64,000 nt of DNA from Kingdonia uniflora (lineage: Eukaryota > Streptophyta > Magnoliopsida > Ranunculales > Circaeasteraceae): assembly GCA_014058105.1 (NCBI GenBank), contig JACGCM010000012.1:1798001-1862000 (forward strand), given 5' to 3'. Positions 43,880-55,598 of this stretch are shown here, piece after piece. Under the pieces are notes generated by a model. The model saw only the letters and a program-made list of their open reading frames with translations. It was not told where the DNA came from and ran no database searches. Position numbers and translations under genes: made by a program. Position 1 is the stretch's first letter; each line of letters opens with the position of its first letter.

Positions 43880-45310
43880 CTCGATACTTCCCCATCTTGT
43901 AGTAGAAACCTTCCTCTAAAAAATATTATCCTCCTGCAATGGATCTTCTCTTTCCATCCATAAGTCATCAACTAACGGTAGGCGAGTGTCGATTGTAAAG
44001 TCTTCATCTATAAGAGATGGCTCAAAGAGTTTCAAATGCTTAACATTAATCACCGAATACATCTTCAGAATTGGTGGCAAATCCAATTGGAATGCGTTAT
44101 CACCAATTTTCTTGAGTATAGTAAATGCACCATTATGGATAGGCTTGAGCTTCTTACATTCTCCCTTTAGTCGTTCCTTATCCAAATACAACCAAACTAG
44201 ATCTCACTCTTGAAAAGTACATTCAACCCGGTATTTGTCGTGATGGGCCTTATACTTTACTTGAGTCTTCTTCAATTATTCTACAGCCGCCTCATAAATT
44301 TTTCTTATCTTCTCAATAAAATGCTGAGCTTTAACTTGTTTATCTTCCTCCCTCCCTGACACCGTCTTATCACTAAGACTAAAGGCCATATCAAAGGGGA
44401 TTTGAGGCAAGTAGCCAAGACAAACTTCAAACGGAGACTTCAAAGTACAACCATGAATTGCCCAATTAAAAACAAACTGAATATACGGTAAACTCTCATC
44501 CCAACTCTTAGGATGCTTAGAATGGAATCCTTGTAATAAATAAACCAAAATACGATTGACTACCTCTATTTGGTTTGTCAATCTACGAATGAAGCACAAT
44601 ACTTTTCTTTAACTTAGTGCCCATCATTCCCCATAACGATCTCTAGAAATACCCCAAAAGAGGTTATCCCTATCAAAAATAATAGAAGAAGTGAGCCTAA
44701 AATACCTCTAAACGTCTTTCAAAAATAATCGTACTACTTTTTTCTCGGTAATTGTCTTCTGGCATGGAATAAGAATTATCATCTTGCTGAATCGATCTAC
44801 GACTGCAAACAGATAATCATTCTTACACTTGGTCATGGGAAAACTACCCATAAAATCCATCGATATGCTCACCCAAGGTCGGCTAGGTACTGGTAATGGT
44901 AAGTACAGTCCCAACTTACGATTTGAAGGCTTTGATGTATTGCATAGAACGTAACGACGAACCACATGAACAACATCCACCTGCATCTTTGGCCAATAGA
45001 CATAACGTTACAAATTTAAAATAATTTTCTCAACCCCAAAATGACCTACAATCCAGGAGCAATGAGCCTCTTTAAATCAATGCAAACGGTCTCCACCCTC
45101 AGGAATACATAGTAGAGTTTCCTTGTAAATCAAACTATCTTTTAATTCATACTTACATGTCTTGCCTTGCAATAACTTCTGGTGAATTACACTGAGCTCT
45201 TTGTTGTCAGCATACCCTGTAACATACTCAGATGAAACAATAGGTTGTATCTGCATAACTACCAATAAAGCGGATATAGTTGGTATGGGGGTTGAAATGA
45301 CATATCAGCC
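43880..45310 (-). pseudogene. Gypsy integrase (minus element)
   Basis: Blocks in minus order: I-Q-P-I-V-S-S-E-Y (about 45250) and a zinc-binding region with H-V-V-R-R-Y-V-L-C. Then 44986-44708 has [15 protein letters not shown] and V-V-D-R-F-S-K-M, the core with its first catalytic Asp. 44599-44276 has L-P-Y-I-Q-F-V-F-N and G-Y-L-P-Q-I-P-F-D. 44191-43916 has F-T-I-L-K-K-I-G-D-N-A-F-Q-L-D-L-P. Frame breaks lie near 44270, 44620 and 45060. Confidence 0.87.
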
Positions 45311-46560
45311 ATTTTGTTGTCCACTCCCTTCTTATACTTGATAATCAAGATAAATTATTGTAGATACGACATCTACTTCATATGGCGAGCTTGTTGTAGA
45401 TTGGACTATATAGATAATAACGGTAACGGTTTATTATCAGAATGTACCACAACCTCATTCCCCAATGAGTAGTTCCACCAATGCTTCACTGATTGATATA
45501 ACGCAATTTTTTTTATTAAAGGTAGGATAGTTGCGCACTATTCCTGTAAATATCTCATAATAGTAGGCAACCAGCTTTCCATCCCGCAACAAAAAGGCCC
45601 CTAATGCATAGTCTAACGCATCTACTTATACATCAAAAGGGCGATACAAATTTGGCAATGCTAACACTAGTACTTCTGAAATCTTTTGCTTCAATAACTG
45701 AAAGGTTTTCTCATGGTAATCTTTCCATACAATCTTCACACTTGCCTTTGTCAAAGATTGCAAAGGCGCTAAAATTTGTGTAAATTGCCGAATAAACTTT
45801 CGTAAATACTGACAATAACTCATAAAACTTCACACTTCCATCACTGAACGGAGTCTAGGCCAATTAGCAATGACCAAGACCTTCTATGGATCTACCTTAA
45901 GTTCACCTCCACCAACAATGAATCCCAAGTACATTAGGTCCTTCTTCCCAAACTTACACTTTTTCCCATTGAGAAAGAGTTGTTGTGATCTCAATGCTTT
46001 CAACACTTTATGTATATGCACGAGGTGCTCCTCCCATGTCTGACTATATATTAATATATCATCTAAATAAACAATCACAAAATCATCTGTAAAAGAATGT
46101 AGTACCTCATTCATCAACCACATAAATATCGTTAAAGCGCTGCATAACCCAAAAGGCATCACCAACCACTCAAAAAGTCCCTGTTTGGTCCTAAAAGCCA
46201 TATTCATTGTATCTTCTTTATGGATTCTAGCTTGATGGTAACCCGACTTAAGATCCAGCTTGGTAAAATACTGAGCTCCCTGTAACTCGTCCAAAGGATC
46301 GTCAATCCATGAAAGTGGATAACGATTCTTCACTATAATCTTGTTCAATGCCTGATAATCCATACACATTATCCAAGTTCTATCCCTCTTAGGCACCAAT
46401 AACACCGGTGAACCACAAGGTGAGCAACTCAAATTAATAACTTCTTGCTCTAGGAACTCTTATACCTGTTTCCTTATCTCCTCAAACTTGGTCTTAGAAG
46501 TCCAATAAAACTCAATATTAGGTAGTTGTTTACCACTCACCAAGGTGATATCGTGCTCCA
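45300..46560 (-). pseudogene. Gypsy reverse transcriptase and RNase H (minus element)
   Basis: 46432-45884 is open for 182 codons and holds nearly the whole RT palm: S-P-V-L-L-V-P-K-R-D, M-D-Y-Q-A-L-N-K, F-T-K-L-D-L-K-S-G-Y-H-Q, M-P-F-G-L, and the catalytic V-Y-L-D-D-I-L-I-Y. 45823-45626 continues with Q-Y-L-R-K-F-I-R and the start of RNase H, which then breaks up. This is the best preserved RT in the window. Confidence 0.9.
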
Positions 46561-48383
46561 CGTCCCTCTTATAGGTATCCCTTCTACTCCAAGAAACAAG
46601 CCTCTATACTCCTCTTATAACTTCCTCATTTCGGTTTGTTACTTATGAAACATAGCAACACTTGAGCTGACGAACCCTCTTTAACTAGTCACACCAACAA
46701 CAACACAAACTTGCCGCTCGCATTAACCAACCTCTTCCCCTGAGTCACTGTTACTAAATTTTTTATTTTGATGTGCTCCTTACAAGCATTAATATGAAAT
46801 TCATTTCCTTCCTTCACAAGGCGTTACTTGCGAGTTCTGCGGTTATAAATTGTATCTCGATTCCAAAGAAAAGGGCTACCCAAAATGACCTGACACACAT
46901 ATAAAGAAACCACCTCACATATCACCTCATCAATAAACTTTTTAGTAATCGTAAACTTGAGCGTATACTACTTTGTAATTTTCAACCCTGCATCTTTCTT
47001 AATCCACCCCAAACCATACGGCTTAGGGTGAGCCACAGTATTTAAACCCATCTTCTTCACCAGCACCTAGAAATCAAGTTCTTCTAACTACATGGATCAA
47101 TGATGGCCTCTACAAAGCTTCGCTTTACATAAATATTGACATGAAAAAGTTCTTCCCAACTCACCTCCTCAGTAGCCATAGCCTGCTTAATCATAAAAGC
47201 AAACTTAAGATTTAATTTATCTAAATCTGGGAGATCAGCAATAACTGCAGCTAGTGCACGTTTCTCTTTCTTGCTCTTCTCCTCCTTTGGCCTAAGCTCT
47301 AGGTAAAGTTTCTAATATTTATCTAGAATATGCCTACTCGCCTTACAATGACTGTAATAATTCTCCTTGGATGAAGACCCTTCTCCTTTGGACTCTCCCT
47401 TATTCTTATTTTTCCAACCAGACTTGTACCTCAACTTGTTCTTATCGTCTTTCTTGTCACTCTTTAAGTACTTGCCTTCAATGGCAATTGTCTTTATGAT
47501 AGCGTCTTCGATATTCGCTATATTAAAGAGCTTCAACTCTCTTCTAATGGACTCTAAAAAACCACCCGTATACTTCATAAATACCTCATACTCGTCCACA
47601 TCGACGTTTAAAATCCAAATCTTGGTTATAACACTCTGTAGTGCACTCTTGTAATGATTGTCCGTGTTTTTGGCACAAATAATGTCATTTAAACCATCTC
47701 TCTTACTCATACCCAATTTGATAAAACTATTTCCTAACCAACACTATAAATTCTTTCGAATTTAAACTTTCTACGTACATTATAATGCTTCTTATAAGAT
47801 TTCCATCACGTGAGTGCGTAACTTGCAAATTTTAATATCGAAAAGCATATTTTTTTTAAGTATTCGAGTATTCATATAATGAATAATAGGTCTCTAACCT
47901 ATCTATTCAGTTATCCAATTTCTCAACATCGATTGACCTGTCGAATACTAAAATTTATATTTTAAAATTAACACGATGATTACGCATAAGATTCATGAAC
48001 TTACCAATAACCGCTTCTTATTCTACAAGTCAGCATCACTAGAATCTCCATCTTTCTCCTCTTTACCCTTGTCCTTCTCCTCCTCAGCTTTTTTTTCTCT
48101 CCTTGTACTTTTTTCGCTTCGTCGAAGTGGATGCCTTAGAGAGGTTCGCGTGAGCTAACTATTCTACTAAGTCCCCTAAGGTAGTAGTTAGGTTTAAAAC
48201 TTGATTTTTAAGTTTCGTGAGTCGATCTTCTGAATTGTCCATCTCTGTATTCACATTCTTTTTCGAGTAAGACTTTTTGTGAATCATCAACGGACTCACA
48301 AATCTCTCCTTCATTTGCTTGAGTCGGTTATGCATAGAGACCATAAGCCCCCCAAGAATTGTAACTCTAAAATCTGATACCAC
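46561..48383 (-). pseudogene. Gypsy gag and protease region (minus element)
   Basis: 48383-48159 gives the Gag N-terminus (R-L-K-Q-M-K-E, then E-M-D-N-S-E-D-R-L-T-K-L). 47716-47312 gives V-D-V-D-E-Y-E-V-F-M-K-Y and the approach to the zinc knuckle (Y-S-H-C-K-A-S-R-H). The knuckle has Y-S-H-C where the plus element has C-S-H-C, so its first cysteine is lost. The protease lies at about 47150-46700 in broken frames. Counterpart of 36811-38509. Confidence 0.78.
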
Positions 48384-48387
48384 TTAA

Positions 48388-48602
48388 TGCACAATCGAAT
48401 TAGAGACTCTGAGAAGAATTAACAAAGATAAAAATGAATTTGGTAAGAGAAATTTCCCAATAGGAACTTCTATTGCTCAATTTTATTGATTATAACAAAT
48501 TTCTCCTAAACCCTATTCTAGGTTATCTTGGATCTCTCTCCCTATTCACATTGCCTAACCTTTCCCTTAAATTGGTTATAAGTTTCCTAGTTACAATATA
48601 CG
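48388..48602 (-). repeat. Truncated 5' LTR of the minus-strand Gypsy element
   Basis: Aligns with 43157-about 43376 (for example 'caatcgaattagagactc', 'aggaacttctattgctcaat', 'tttcctagttacaatata'). Similarity ends abruptly at 48602, so about 375 bp of U3 are missing. Confidence 0.85.
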
Positions 48603-49694
48603 ACTTGGCATCTTATGAGCAGTTTAATGTTTATATCTTCATGGATCAAATATCAACGCGCTATAAAAATTTATTGTCTGCCATATGTCATGATCAAGCG
48701 ATAGGTAAATATTATGGGGCAGCGAGCAAGTCCTCAGAGTCGGCTACGAACCTAAGGATCGTGGTAGCAATGAACCTATATGCGATGACAATCTTTATTC
48801 AATTACCATTAAACATTGTCATTTAAATTACTTGAGTGTACGGTGCAACGACCAAGACAGTCTTACGTCAATTGTTATATTAAAGTGCCACAAGGTCCAC
48901 AACAACTAATAGTTATGATGTATTTGATTGTTCTCGGTACGTAGAAATAGTTTATATTTTACATCATATATCTATGGAAATAGGAACGGATCCGTGGACA
49001 GACACTTTTAGGACACTCATCTAGACACTCCTTTATTAGGAACACATAAAGATGTTTTTGAAATTTCTTAATCCTTGAGATTAATCAATTATGAAAAATT
49101 AGGTAAAATTTACTAGGTCGCTAATCCTTGATATCAATTTTCCAATAATGAAACCCTAGCCAAATTCAAATCAATTCTACGATCTAGTGTTTACAAGTAA
49201 TAGTCAATAAACAATAAAGCACAATTTTAACCCTGTGAGAAACTTTTCTCAGGTGAAAAACCCATAGGTTGTTGTCCAATCCTCGACAACTAAAATCTAG
49301 TATGATCAAAGAATTATAAGAAGTTTGATTACTTATAGAATCGATAAACATATCCCGTGGTTACTTATCCAAGCAATCTTCTAGTAATTGATCCTTCGTT
49401 CTCTCAACACCTTCATTCTCACAACTCCTTGCTTCGAACTACACACCAAAGCTTTTCAAGCTCAAATCCTTCAAGCTCTCAAATCAAAAATTGGGTATTC
49501 GGGAAGTTAATTATTACTCTCAAAAGCAAGAAGATTGATGTTAATCTCTGAGAAAACCTTCTCTTGAAAGTTTCTCTTCGGTATGGGTAAAACCCTTAAA
49601 AAATAAAGTAAAGTAAAAGTCTCAAAAAAGAAGTGTTTAACCAAAAAAATCAGTTCTGCCTGAGCTATGTTCGAATAGAGAGTTGCAGACTTGT
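48603..49694. other. Spacer, no supported gene
   Basis: No domains seen. It may include fragments of an unidentified LTR or leader, since the following tandem repeat shares GTTCGAAC-like words with the Gypsy LTRs. Confidence 0.35.
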
Positions 49695-49847
49695 ATAAAA
49701 CCATAATAATTTGAACTCCTGTTTGAACAAGGAGACTCAGAAAGAATAAAACCTTAACTGTTCAAACCCCAGTTCAAACTAGAAGACTTAGAATGTATAA
49801 AACCTTAATAGTTTGAACCCCTATTCGAACAGAGAATTGATTATTTC
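49695..49847 (+). repeat. 51-bp tandem repeat, three units
   Basis: ATAAAACC recurs at 49695, 49746 and 49797, an exact 51-bp period. Each unit contains a TTGAAC/TTCAAAC(C)CC...GTTCRAAC inverted pair and a GAGACT/AGACTTAG phrase. Not coding. Confidence 0.8.
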
Positions 49848-50269
49848 AATTTTTTTTATAAAAACTCAAATAAAATGGTTTATAAAATTCTTTTAAGAAA
49901 TCATTGGGACTTCACTCATACCAAAGGTTCTTCTCAAGTCAAATTACCTGATATCTGACTTTCATGTTGACTGATGGTGCTAAGTCCAGCTGTAGTTGAT
50001 CCAACGAGCAATATCTAACAAGGAGGAACCACGGGATAAACTCTGACACATTAGGACCTTCCTAAACTAGTTTTGACACGAAATGACACCAATATAAAAA
50101 TGCATGTTTCAGTTTTAAGAAGTTTTTTCTTTATGGATATGATCCCTATATCATGAAGATAGTCCTCACCAAAAAGCAAGTTGTTTCAATATTTTTATCA
50201 GCACAAAAAAATATTGTATTGTAATCCGCCTCACTTATTACCCAAGAATAGTTAAAAAAAATTAGCCAT
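49848..50269. other. Spacer upstream of the Copia fragment
   Basis: No gene recognised. It could contain decayed gag of the following Copia element, but no block is convincing. Confidence 0.3.
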
Positions 50270-50623
50270 GCTTTCATCAGGTTGTATTAACCTAAATATC
50301 AATCTATCAGGTATAACTTTCTCCGCACCTTTAAATTCAGCTTGGATTATTGATACCGGTGCCTCAAACCACATGTGTGTTCTTCATTAATTATCTTTAT
50401 TCTCATCTTATGAACCTTATCATACTTTACTGGATGCTCAATTACCATATGGTTCATATGCACAAGTTACCCACATTGAGACTGTAACTTTTTCATCCAA
50501 CCTCCAACTTGATCGTGTCTTTTATATCCCATGTTTTAGATTTAACCTGTTACCTGTTTGTCAACTTGCAAGATCTCACAATTATTCTTTAACCTTTTTC
50601 TGCAAACATTGCCTTTTTCAGGA
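50270..50623 (+). pseudogene. Copia pol fragment, protease part (left of CACTA insertion)
   Basis: The frame shows W-I-I-D-T-G-A-S-N-H-M, the catalytic D-T-G of Copia protease. It is followed by a stop after the V-L-H position and then Y-H-T-L-L-D-A-Q-L-P, V-F-Y-I-P and F-N-L-L-P-V-C-Q-L-A, the usual C-terminal protease blocks. The reading continues after 57031, so one gene is split by the CACTA element. No LTR of this Copia element was found. Confidence 0.88.
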
Positions 50624-50749
50624 CACTACACCAAAATATCAAAATTGTCATGGTCTATTTTTAATTTTTCCACGGATATATGCCATGGTAACCTTTGCAT
50701 AGGGCTTGTCCGTGGCAAATATTCTTATTGTCCGTGGTTATTTTGATTT

Positions 50750-52560
50750 CTCCTTTCCCCTCACGGTTTCTTGTAATACTGGAGTTAGTAACTTTGGAGA
50801 TATCCAAAACTCGAGACTCTCCAATCTCCGCAGACGCTATTTTTGATCAAAAACTTGGGAATCATCAATTTGTTATTCTGAAGGTGGGGAGGGAGAGAGA
50901 ACAACAACCTAACAATTGAAGATCTCAATCATATCCTGGGATCAGGTTTCCTTCTTCTTTCTCTTATTATTTTTCATGTTTTAACCTTAAATTGTTCAAG
51001 ATTTTGGTGTGGCTGTGTTTAGATCTCTCATGGATTTTCTTAGATTTAATGATTTTGGTTATGAGCTTTGTGTAAAATATCAATTAATTTCAGTTTCTAA
51101 TTTACCTAGATATCACAAATCTTTTCAATAATTTTGGCATAATCATGAAATAATGAAATTTGTTATGATTAGGAGTCACAATATTGGAATTTGTCCCTTT
51201 TAGTGTGTTACCAGTACAAAAAGAAATGAAATTTTAGGGTTAGTATGTATGCTGATTGCAATGACAATCGAATATAGGTTTTCTGCTTACTAATTAAATT
51301 TGCAACGAAATCCTTCTAATTAGTTTTGGTGTAACCTAATTGTTGCAGAGGAATAGTGTTTAAGCCACCTCAGACTTATCATTGCGTTGCTGTGATGAGC
51401 TTTTATAGATCGAAACAGAGGCTGAAGTAAGTATCAGTTTTTCTTTTCTTGTTAAAATTTTACTTAGGCTATTTGAAGCTTATGGATGATCATGATTTAT
51501 AGGGCATTTTTTCATCTCTAAGCCTCTTGGTTGATATTGATATTCCTCTAAATGGTTTGCGGTCTATAGTTATTAAACTTTGGAACTACTAATTTCTAAA
51601 ATTAAGGGACTTTGTGGCTTGGGGTATGTGTTGTTTGAAAATTAAATTGCTTCTCTAATCAAAATCTTATAGGATTCATTGGTTCTATAAGAGAATGCGC
51701 CTTATATGGCTTTACAATAGAGGAGTTCAATTGTGAGTCTATGATAGGAGAAATTTCAATTTGGTACGAATAAAATAAGCACCGGTGTATACGGAGATGG
51801 TGAATGTAAGATACTTCGATTAAATTTTTACAGCTAATTAGAGGGCAAATATAGAGACTGTAGTTGAACTAGTACTACGGTCTTGAATCGCATTCACAAA
51901 CTCACTAAAGCTATTTGTTACTTGTGAAAATTTTCCATCCAATGGGAACATATATAGAAAATCTAAGTGCTATGATTGTACTAAGATTTGGCCCTTTGTA
52001 CTCTTAACATCCAATGAAGATCTTCATGAAGTTTTTCATGTTGGCGTCCAAAACCTGATTTCCCTTCCTTCTATAATTGATTACATCAAGTATTTGTGCC
52101 TTTTAGTGTAGCTTATTAGGCTTTAAAATTACTTTTAAAAGATCAGGGCCTACGTGCCACATTACTAATGTAATATGGTCATTAGAGGTATTCCTTTCTT
52201 AGTTCAAAAAGTAGGTTTTTGCACTACCTACTTTATTTCCTGCCATATCTATTTCAGATTATATCAGTGTTATGTTGGTAATCTTTTCTTAAGTATTCGT
52301 CAAGGATACAATGCTCAAGATGCTCACCTCTAAGATAAGAAAACTACTACTAGTAATGTCGCTACCAATATTTAAATGATGTTCTTTAATGTTTGCTCTT
52401 GAATTTCTTAGAGTTGTTCAACCCAAAATTAAAAAAAAATGATAGCTAGAAACACAAATGGATCGTAATTGAGAGAAATTCTAGAGTTAACAAAAATATA
52501 TCATATTGTAATCCCCTTCTACTATATTTAGCCCTAATTAAATTAATTAAAAATCTAACG
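50750..52560. other. Left interior of the CACTA element, no named gene
   Basis: A possible exon after TTGCAG (51347-51427, ending at AA|GTAAGT) reads G-I-V-F-K-P-P-Q-T-Y-H-C-V-A-V-M and has proper splice-like ends, so it may be another captured fragment. I do not recognise it. Otherwise AT-rich. Confidence 0.35.
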
Positions 52561-52564
52561 ATCG

Positions 52565-52699
52565 ATGGCGAAGTGCTTGTTGGTTCCAATTTTACTTTCC
52601 TTCACTTTTTGGCTTATTATTAGCAATCTACTTGTTGGCTTTAATTTGGATGGTGATATTCTCATGCATAGTTATTTTGTTCGGGATTGTTGTGTTTAA
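52565..52699 (+). CDS. Small open frame with signal-peptide-like N-terminus (44 aa)
   Basis: ATG at 52565 to TAA at 52699. The start is M-A-K-C followed by about 20 hydrophobic residues (L-L-V-P-I-L-L-S-F-T-F-W-L-I-I-S), then G-F-N-L-D-G-D and a tail with two adjacent cysteines. This resembles a secretory signal sequence, but there is no family match and it may be chance in AT-rich DNA. It lies inside the CACTA element just left of the LINE fragment. Confidence 0.25.
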   Translation: MAKCLLVPILLSFTFWLIISNLLVGFNLDGDILMHSYFVRDCCV

Positions 52700-52869
52700 A
52701 TCAGATTTTCATTGGTGCAGATTATGGAGTGATCCTAATGAGATATTTTGTTGGTTTTTGATAGCTTTAACTATTTTGTTGGTTTTTATTGTTGTGCTCT
52801 ATAGTATACACAAATTTTTCTTCCATAATTGTGAACATATTAAGCAAACTACTCTAAAAATTAATATCA

Positions 52870-55440
52870 GGCAATCAGGGAGCTTACATCCAGGGGAAGG
52901 ACATCAGTGAAACAATAACTTTAGCTCAGGAAATGGTTGGGGATATGCATACAAAGTTTAGAGGCACAAATGTTATGATCAAGATTGACATGGCAAAGGC
53001 TTACGATAGGCTGGATTGGAGGTTCTTACGATAGGTCTAGCACAAATTTAGTTTCTCAGGTAGATGTGTTTTACTTATAGCGCAATATGTTGAAACTCCA
53101 TGGTTCTCGGTAGTCCTACAGAGAGTCTTCAAGGACTACTTCAAATCTTCGAGAGGCTTACGGCATGGAGATCCTCTATCTCCATTGCTTTTCATAATTG
53201 CAGAGGAAGTTCTATCTAGAGGGTTATCCAAATGTTTTATGGAGGGAAAAATTGGGCTATTCCATTTAGCCAGAGGTTGTTCACCCATCACCCATCACCC
53301 ATCTCTTATATGCTGACGATTTCCTAGTTTTCTTAAATGGAAGTCGACGTTCTATTTCAGGCTTAATGCACTTCCTCAAAAGATATGAAAACTCATCCGG
53401 CCAATTAATCAACAAAGCTAAAAGCGGCTTGTATGTACACCATAATGTTTATGTAGTACAAAAATAGGTAATTCATAGTGCCTGTGGGTTTTAACATAGA
53501 GCATTTCCAATGATCTACTTAGGAGCTCCCATAAGCTATGGTCGAGTACTGCTTATTCACTTTGAACAATTTCTTACAAAAATCCAACGTCGAATAGAAG
53601 GGTAGCAAGGAAAGCTCATATCACAGGGAGGAAAATTGGTGATGATTACTTATGCCCTCAACTCGATGCCTATACATCTCCTATCATGCATTTCAGTTCC
53701 TAATAGAGTAATAAGCAAGATTGAGATGATGTTTGCCAACTTTTTTTGGGGCAGTTTTAACGGGCAAAACAAGAGGCATTGGGTTGCATGAGATGCAATA
53801 TGTCGTCCAAAACACGAAGGTAGACTCGGAATATGGGGACTCACGGCTATCAAGGTCAGCCTCTTGCTTAAGAAGTACTGGAATTTTTGGCACAGCAACT
53901 CGACATGGGCATCCTTCTTCAGGAACAAATACACCATTAATGGAGAACCTTCCAGTTTGGGAAGTGAAGAATCAGTCCTATAGAAATAGACAAAAGGTTT
54001 CTTACCAACTGTGGATGCTAACATGACTTGGTGTCTCGGCAAGGGTAACAAAAGTTTTTGGTTTGACAACTAGACCGGGGCCGGCAGATTAACGAATATT
54101 CTGGAAATCGACTGTACGCAAGATATCTTGGTGAAAGACATCATTGTAAATGATAATACCAGGAAATGGGAGTTGCTTGAGCATGAAATTCAACTTCATT
54201 GGAAGCACACACTTTCACATAAATTCTTCCTCAACGATGACGACGACTTTCCACTTTGGGGTCCGTCCAACAAAGGAGATTTCACGTAGGGAATTTTGGC
54301 GTAGCGAGGCGGACAAACAAAGCCGAATGCAATGGATTTGGCATTCCACTATACCAACAAAAATTTAGATTTTCAGTTGGAAAGCTCGGAAAAAAATTGT
54401 ACCTGTCGACGCCTTCATTCAGCGAAGAATTCTATTTGTTTTAAAGTGTTGTTGTTGTGAAGTGGGTGAGACAGAAACACTGAACCATCCGCTAGTTCAG
54501 GGCAGCGTTGTTGTGAGGGTCTGGGATTACTACGCTAATGCTTGTGGTGTCCGGCAGGGTATAAATGATAGTTGGTGGACTCAACAGGGTGTATGGTTTC
54601 AGGCTGCCGATATGGGCACTCAAATGGGTATAATAAGAGGTACACTCCTTGCTTATATTGCATGGGAAATTTGAAAATCATGTTGCATAGTTCGGTATGA
54701 GGAAGGGCGTCTCTCTGCAGTAGACATTATCAAAAGAATTAACAAAGCTCTATAAGAGAGCATGCCCAAACTCAAGATAACTCAAAGTTGTAATTTTAAC
54801 GACCTTATCTCTCTTCAGGTCCTGCAACTTGTCAAGCAATCGATGCAAATCAAATGACCAGTTATTGTCAGATGGATGCATCAACCTATAGGTCACTTCA
54901 AGCAAAAAAACGACGGTTCAACACTTTAGGATTGAGTGGTGCTGGAGGTATTATTAGAAACAATCTTGGTGAACTTCATCTTGGTTACAACTTAGCACTT
55001 GGTAATGGCACAAATACATCTGCAGAAATGTTTGTTTTACTTTATAGTTTAATACACTGCAAAAGACAAGGTTGGCTTCCTATCATTATTGAGGTGGATG
55101 TTGAACTTCTGTTAAACTGGTATAGGTACAAGCATACGTGTCCTACAAAGTACAGTATAACTTGGAAGCTTATTACTCATCTAGGAAGGGAGCTACATAT
55201 TATCATGATACACACTTACAGAGAAGGAAATGGAACAGCTGATGGACTATCAAAACTTTGTAGTTCCCAACAATCACAACTATTTTGTAATACGTCCATG
55301 CTCCCAAGGCAGATTCGGGGAAGTTACTTCTTGGATAAAATAAGAACAGCTACAATTAGGCAATAAACTAGTGGCCAGGTTTTATGTCCTCCACATGTAC
55401 TATTGCTTTGCTAAATAAATAAAATAAAAAATTGATAAAA
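52870..55440 (+). mobile_element. 5'-truncated LINE (L1-type) fragment: RT and RNase H
   Basis: RT blocks start at about 52880: G-A-Y-I-Q-G-K-D-I-S-E-T-I, K-I-D-M-A-K-A-Y-D-R-L-D-W, S-S-R-G-L-R-H-G-D-P-L-S-P-L-L-F, then a decayed Y-A-D-D region (about 53313). The following zf-RVT linker region is very broken. An open frame 54854-55366 holds an RVT_3-type RNase H (A-G-G-I-I-R-N-N-L-G-E, A-E-M-F-V-L, H-T-Y-R-E-G-N-G-T-A-D). An AT-rich AAATAAAATAAAA tail at about 55413-55435 fits a LINE 3' end. It is probably an insertion into the CACTA element, or a passenger; no clear target duplication. Confidence 0.82.
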
Positions 55441-55598
55441 TAAACTATTTCTCTGGTCATTTTGTTCATTTAAGCTTTAATGACATGACTTGTAGCGCAT
55501 GTTTAAACTAATATACTCCGTAAAAAAAATTGGTTCTTGGGTGAATATTATGCTTTTTTGGGTTATTTAAGTAATTAAGTTGGTTAATTATTATCTTG

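Larger units (their letters stand above)
43157..48602 (-). mobile_element. Gypsy LTR retrotransposon, 5'-truncated, inverted relative of 36193-41910
   Basis: Minus-strand order is gag (from 48383), zinc knuckle, protease, RT, RNase H, integrase, 3' LTR. TGGTATCA on minus (48382-48375) is the primer site. The 3' LTR runs 43746-43157. The 5' LTR has only about 215 bp left (48602-48388) before homology stops at 48602. Domains align with those of the plus element, often in longer open stretches. No target duplication can be read because the 5' end is lost. Confidence 0.9.

Noticed and set aside
48603..50269. LTR and gag of the second Copia element
   Set aside because: Expected here, but no repeat pair, primer site or Gag block could be recognised.
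52632..52910. Hydrophobic 92-codon frame in the CACTA element
   Set aside because: Composition reflects T-rich DNA, and the end overlaps the LINE fragment in a different frame.
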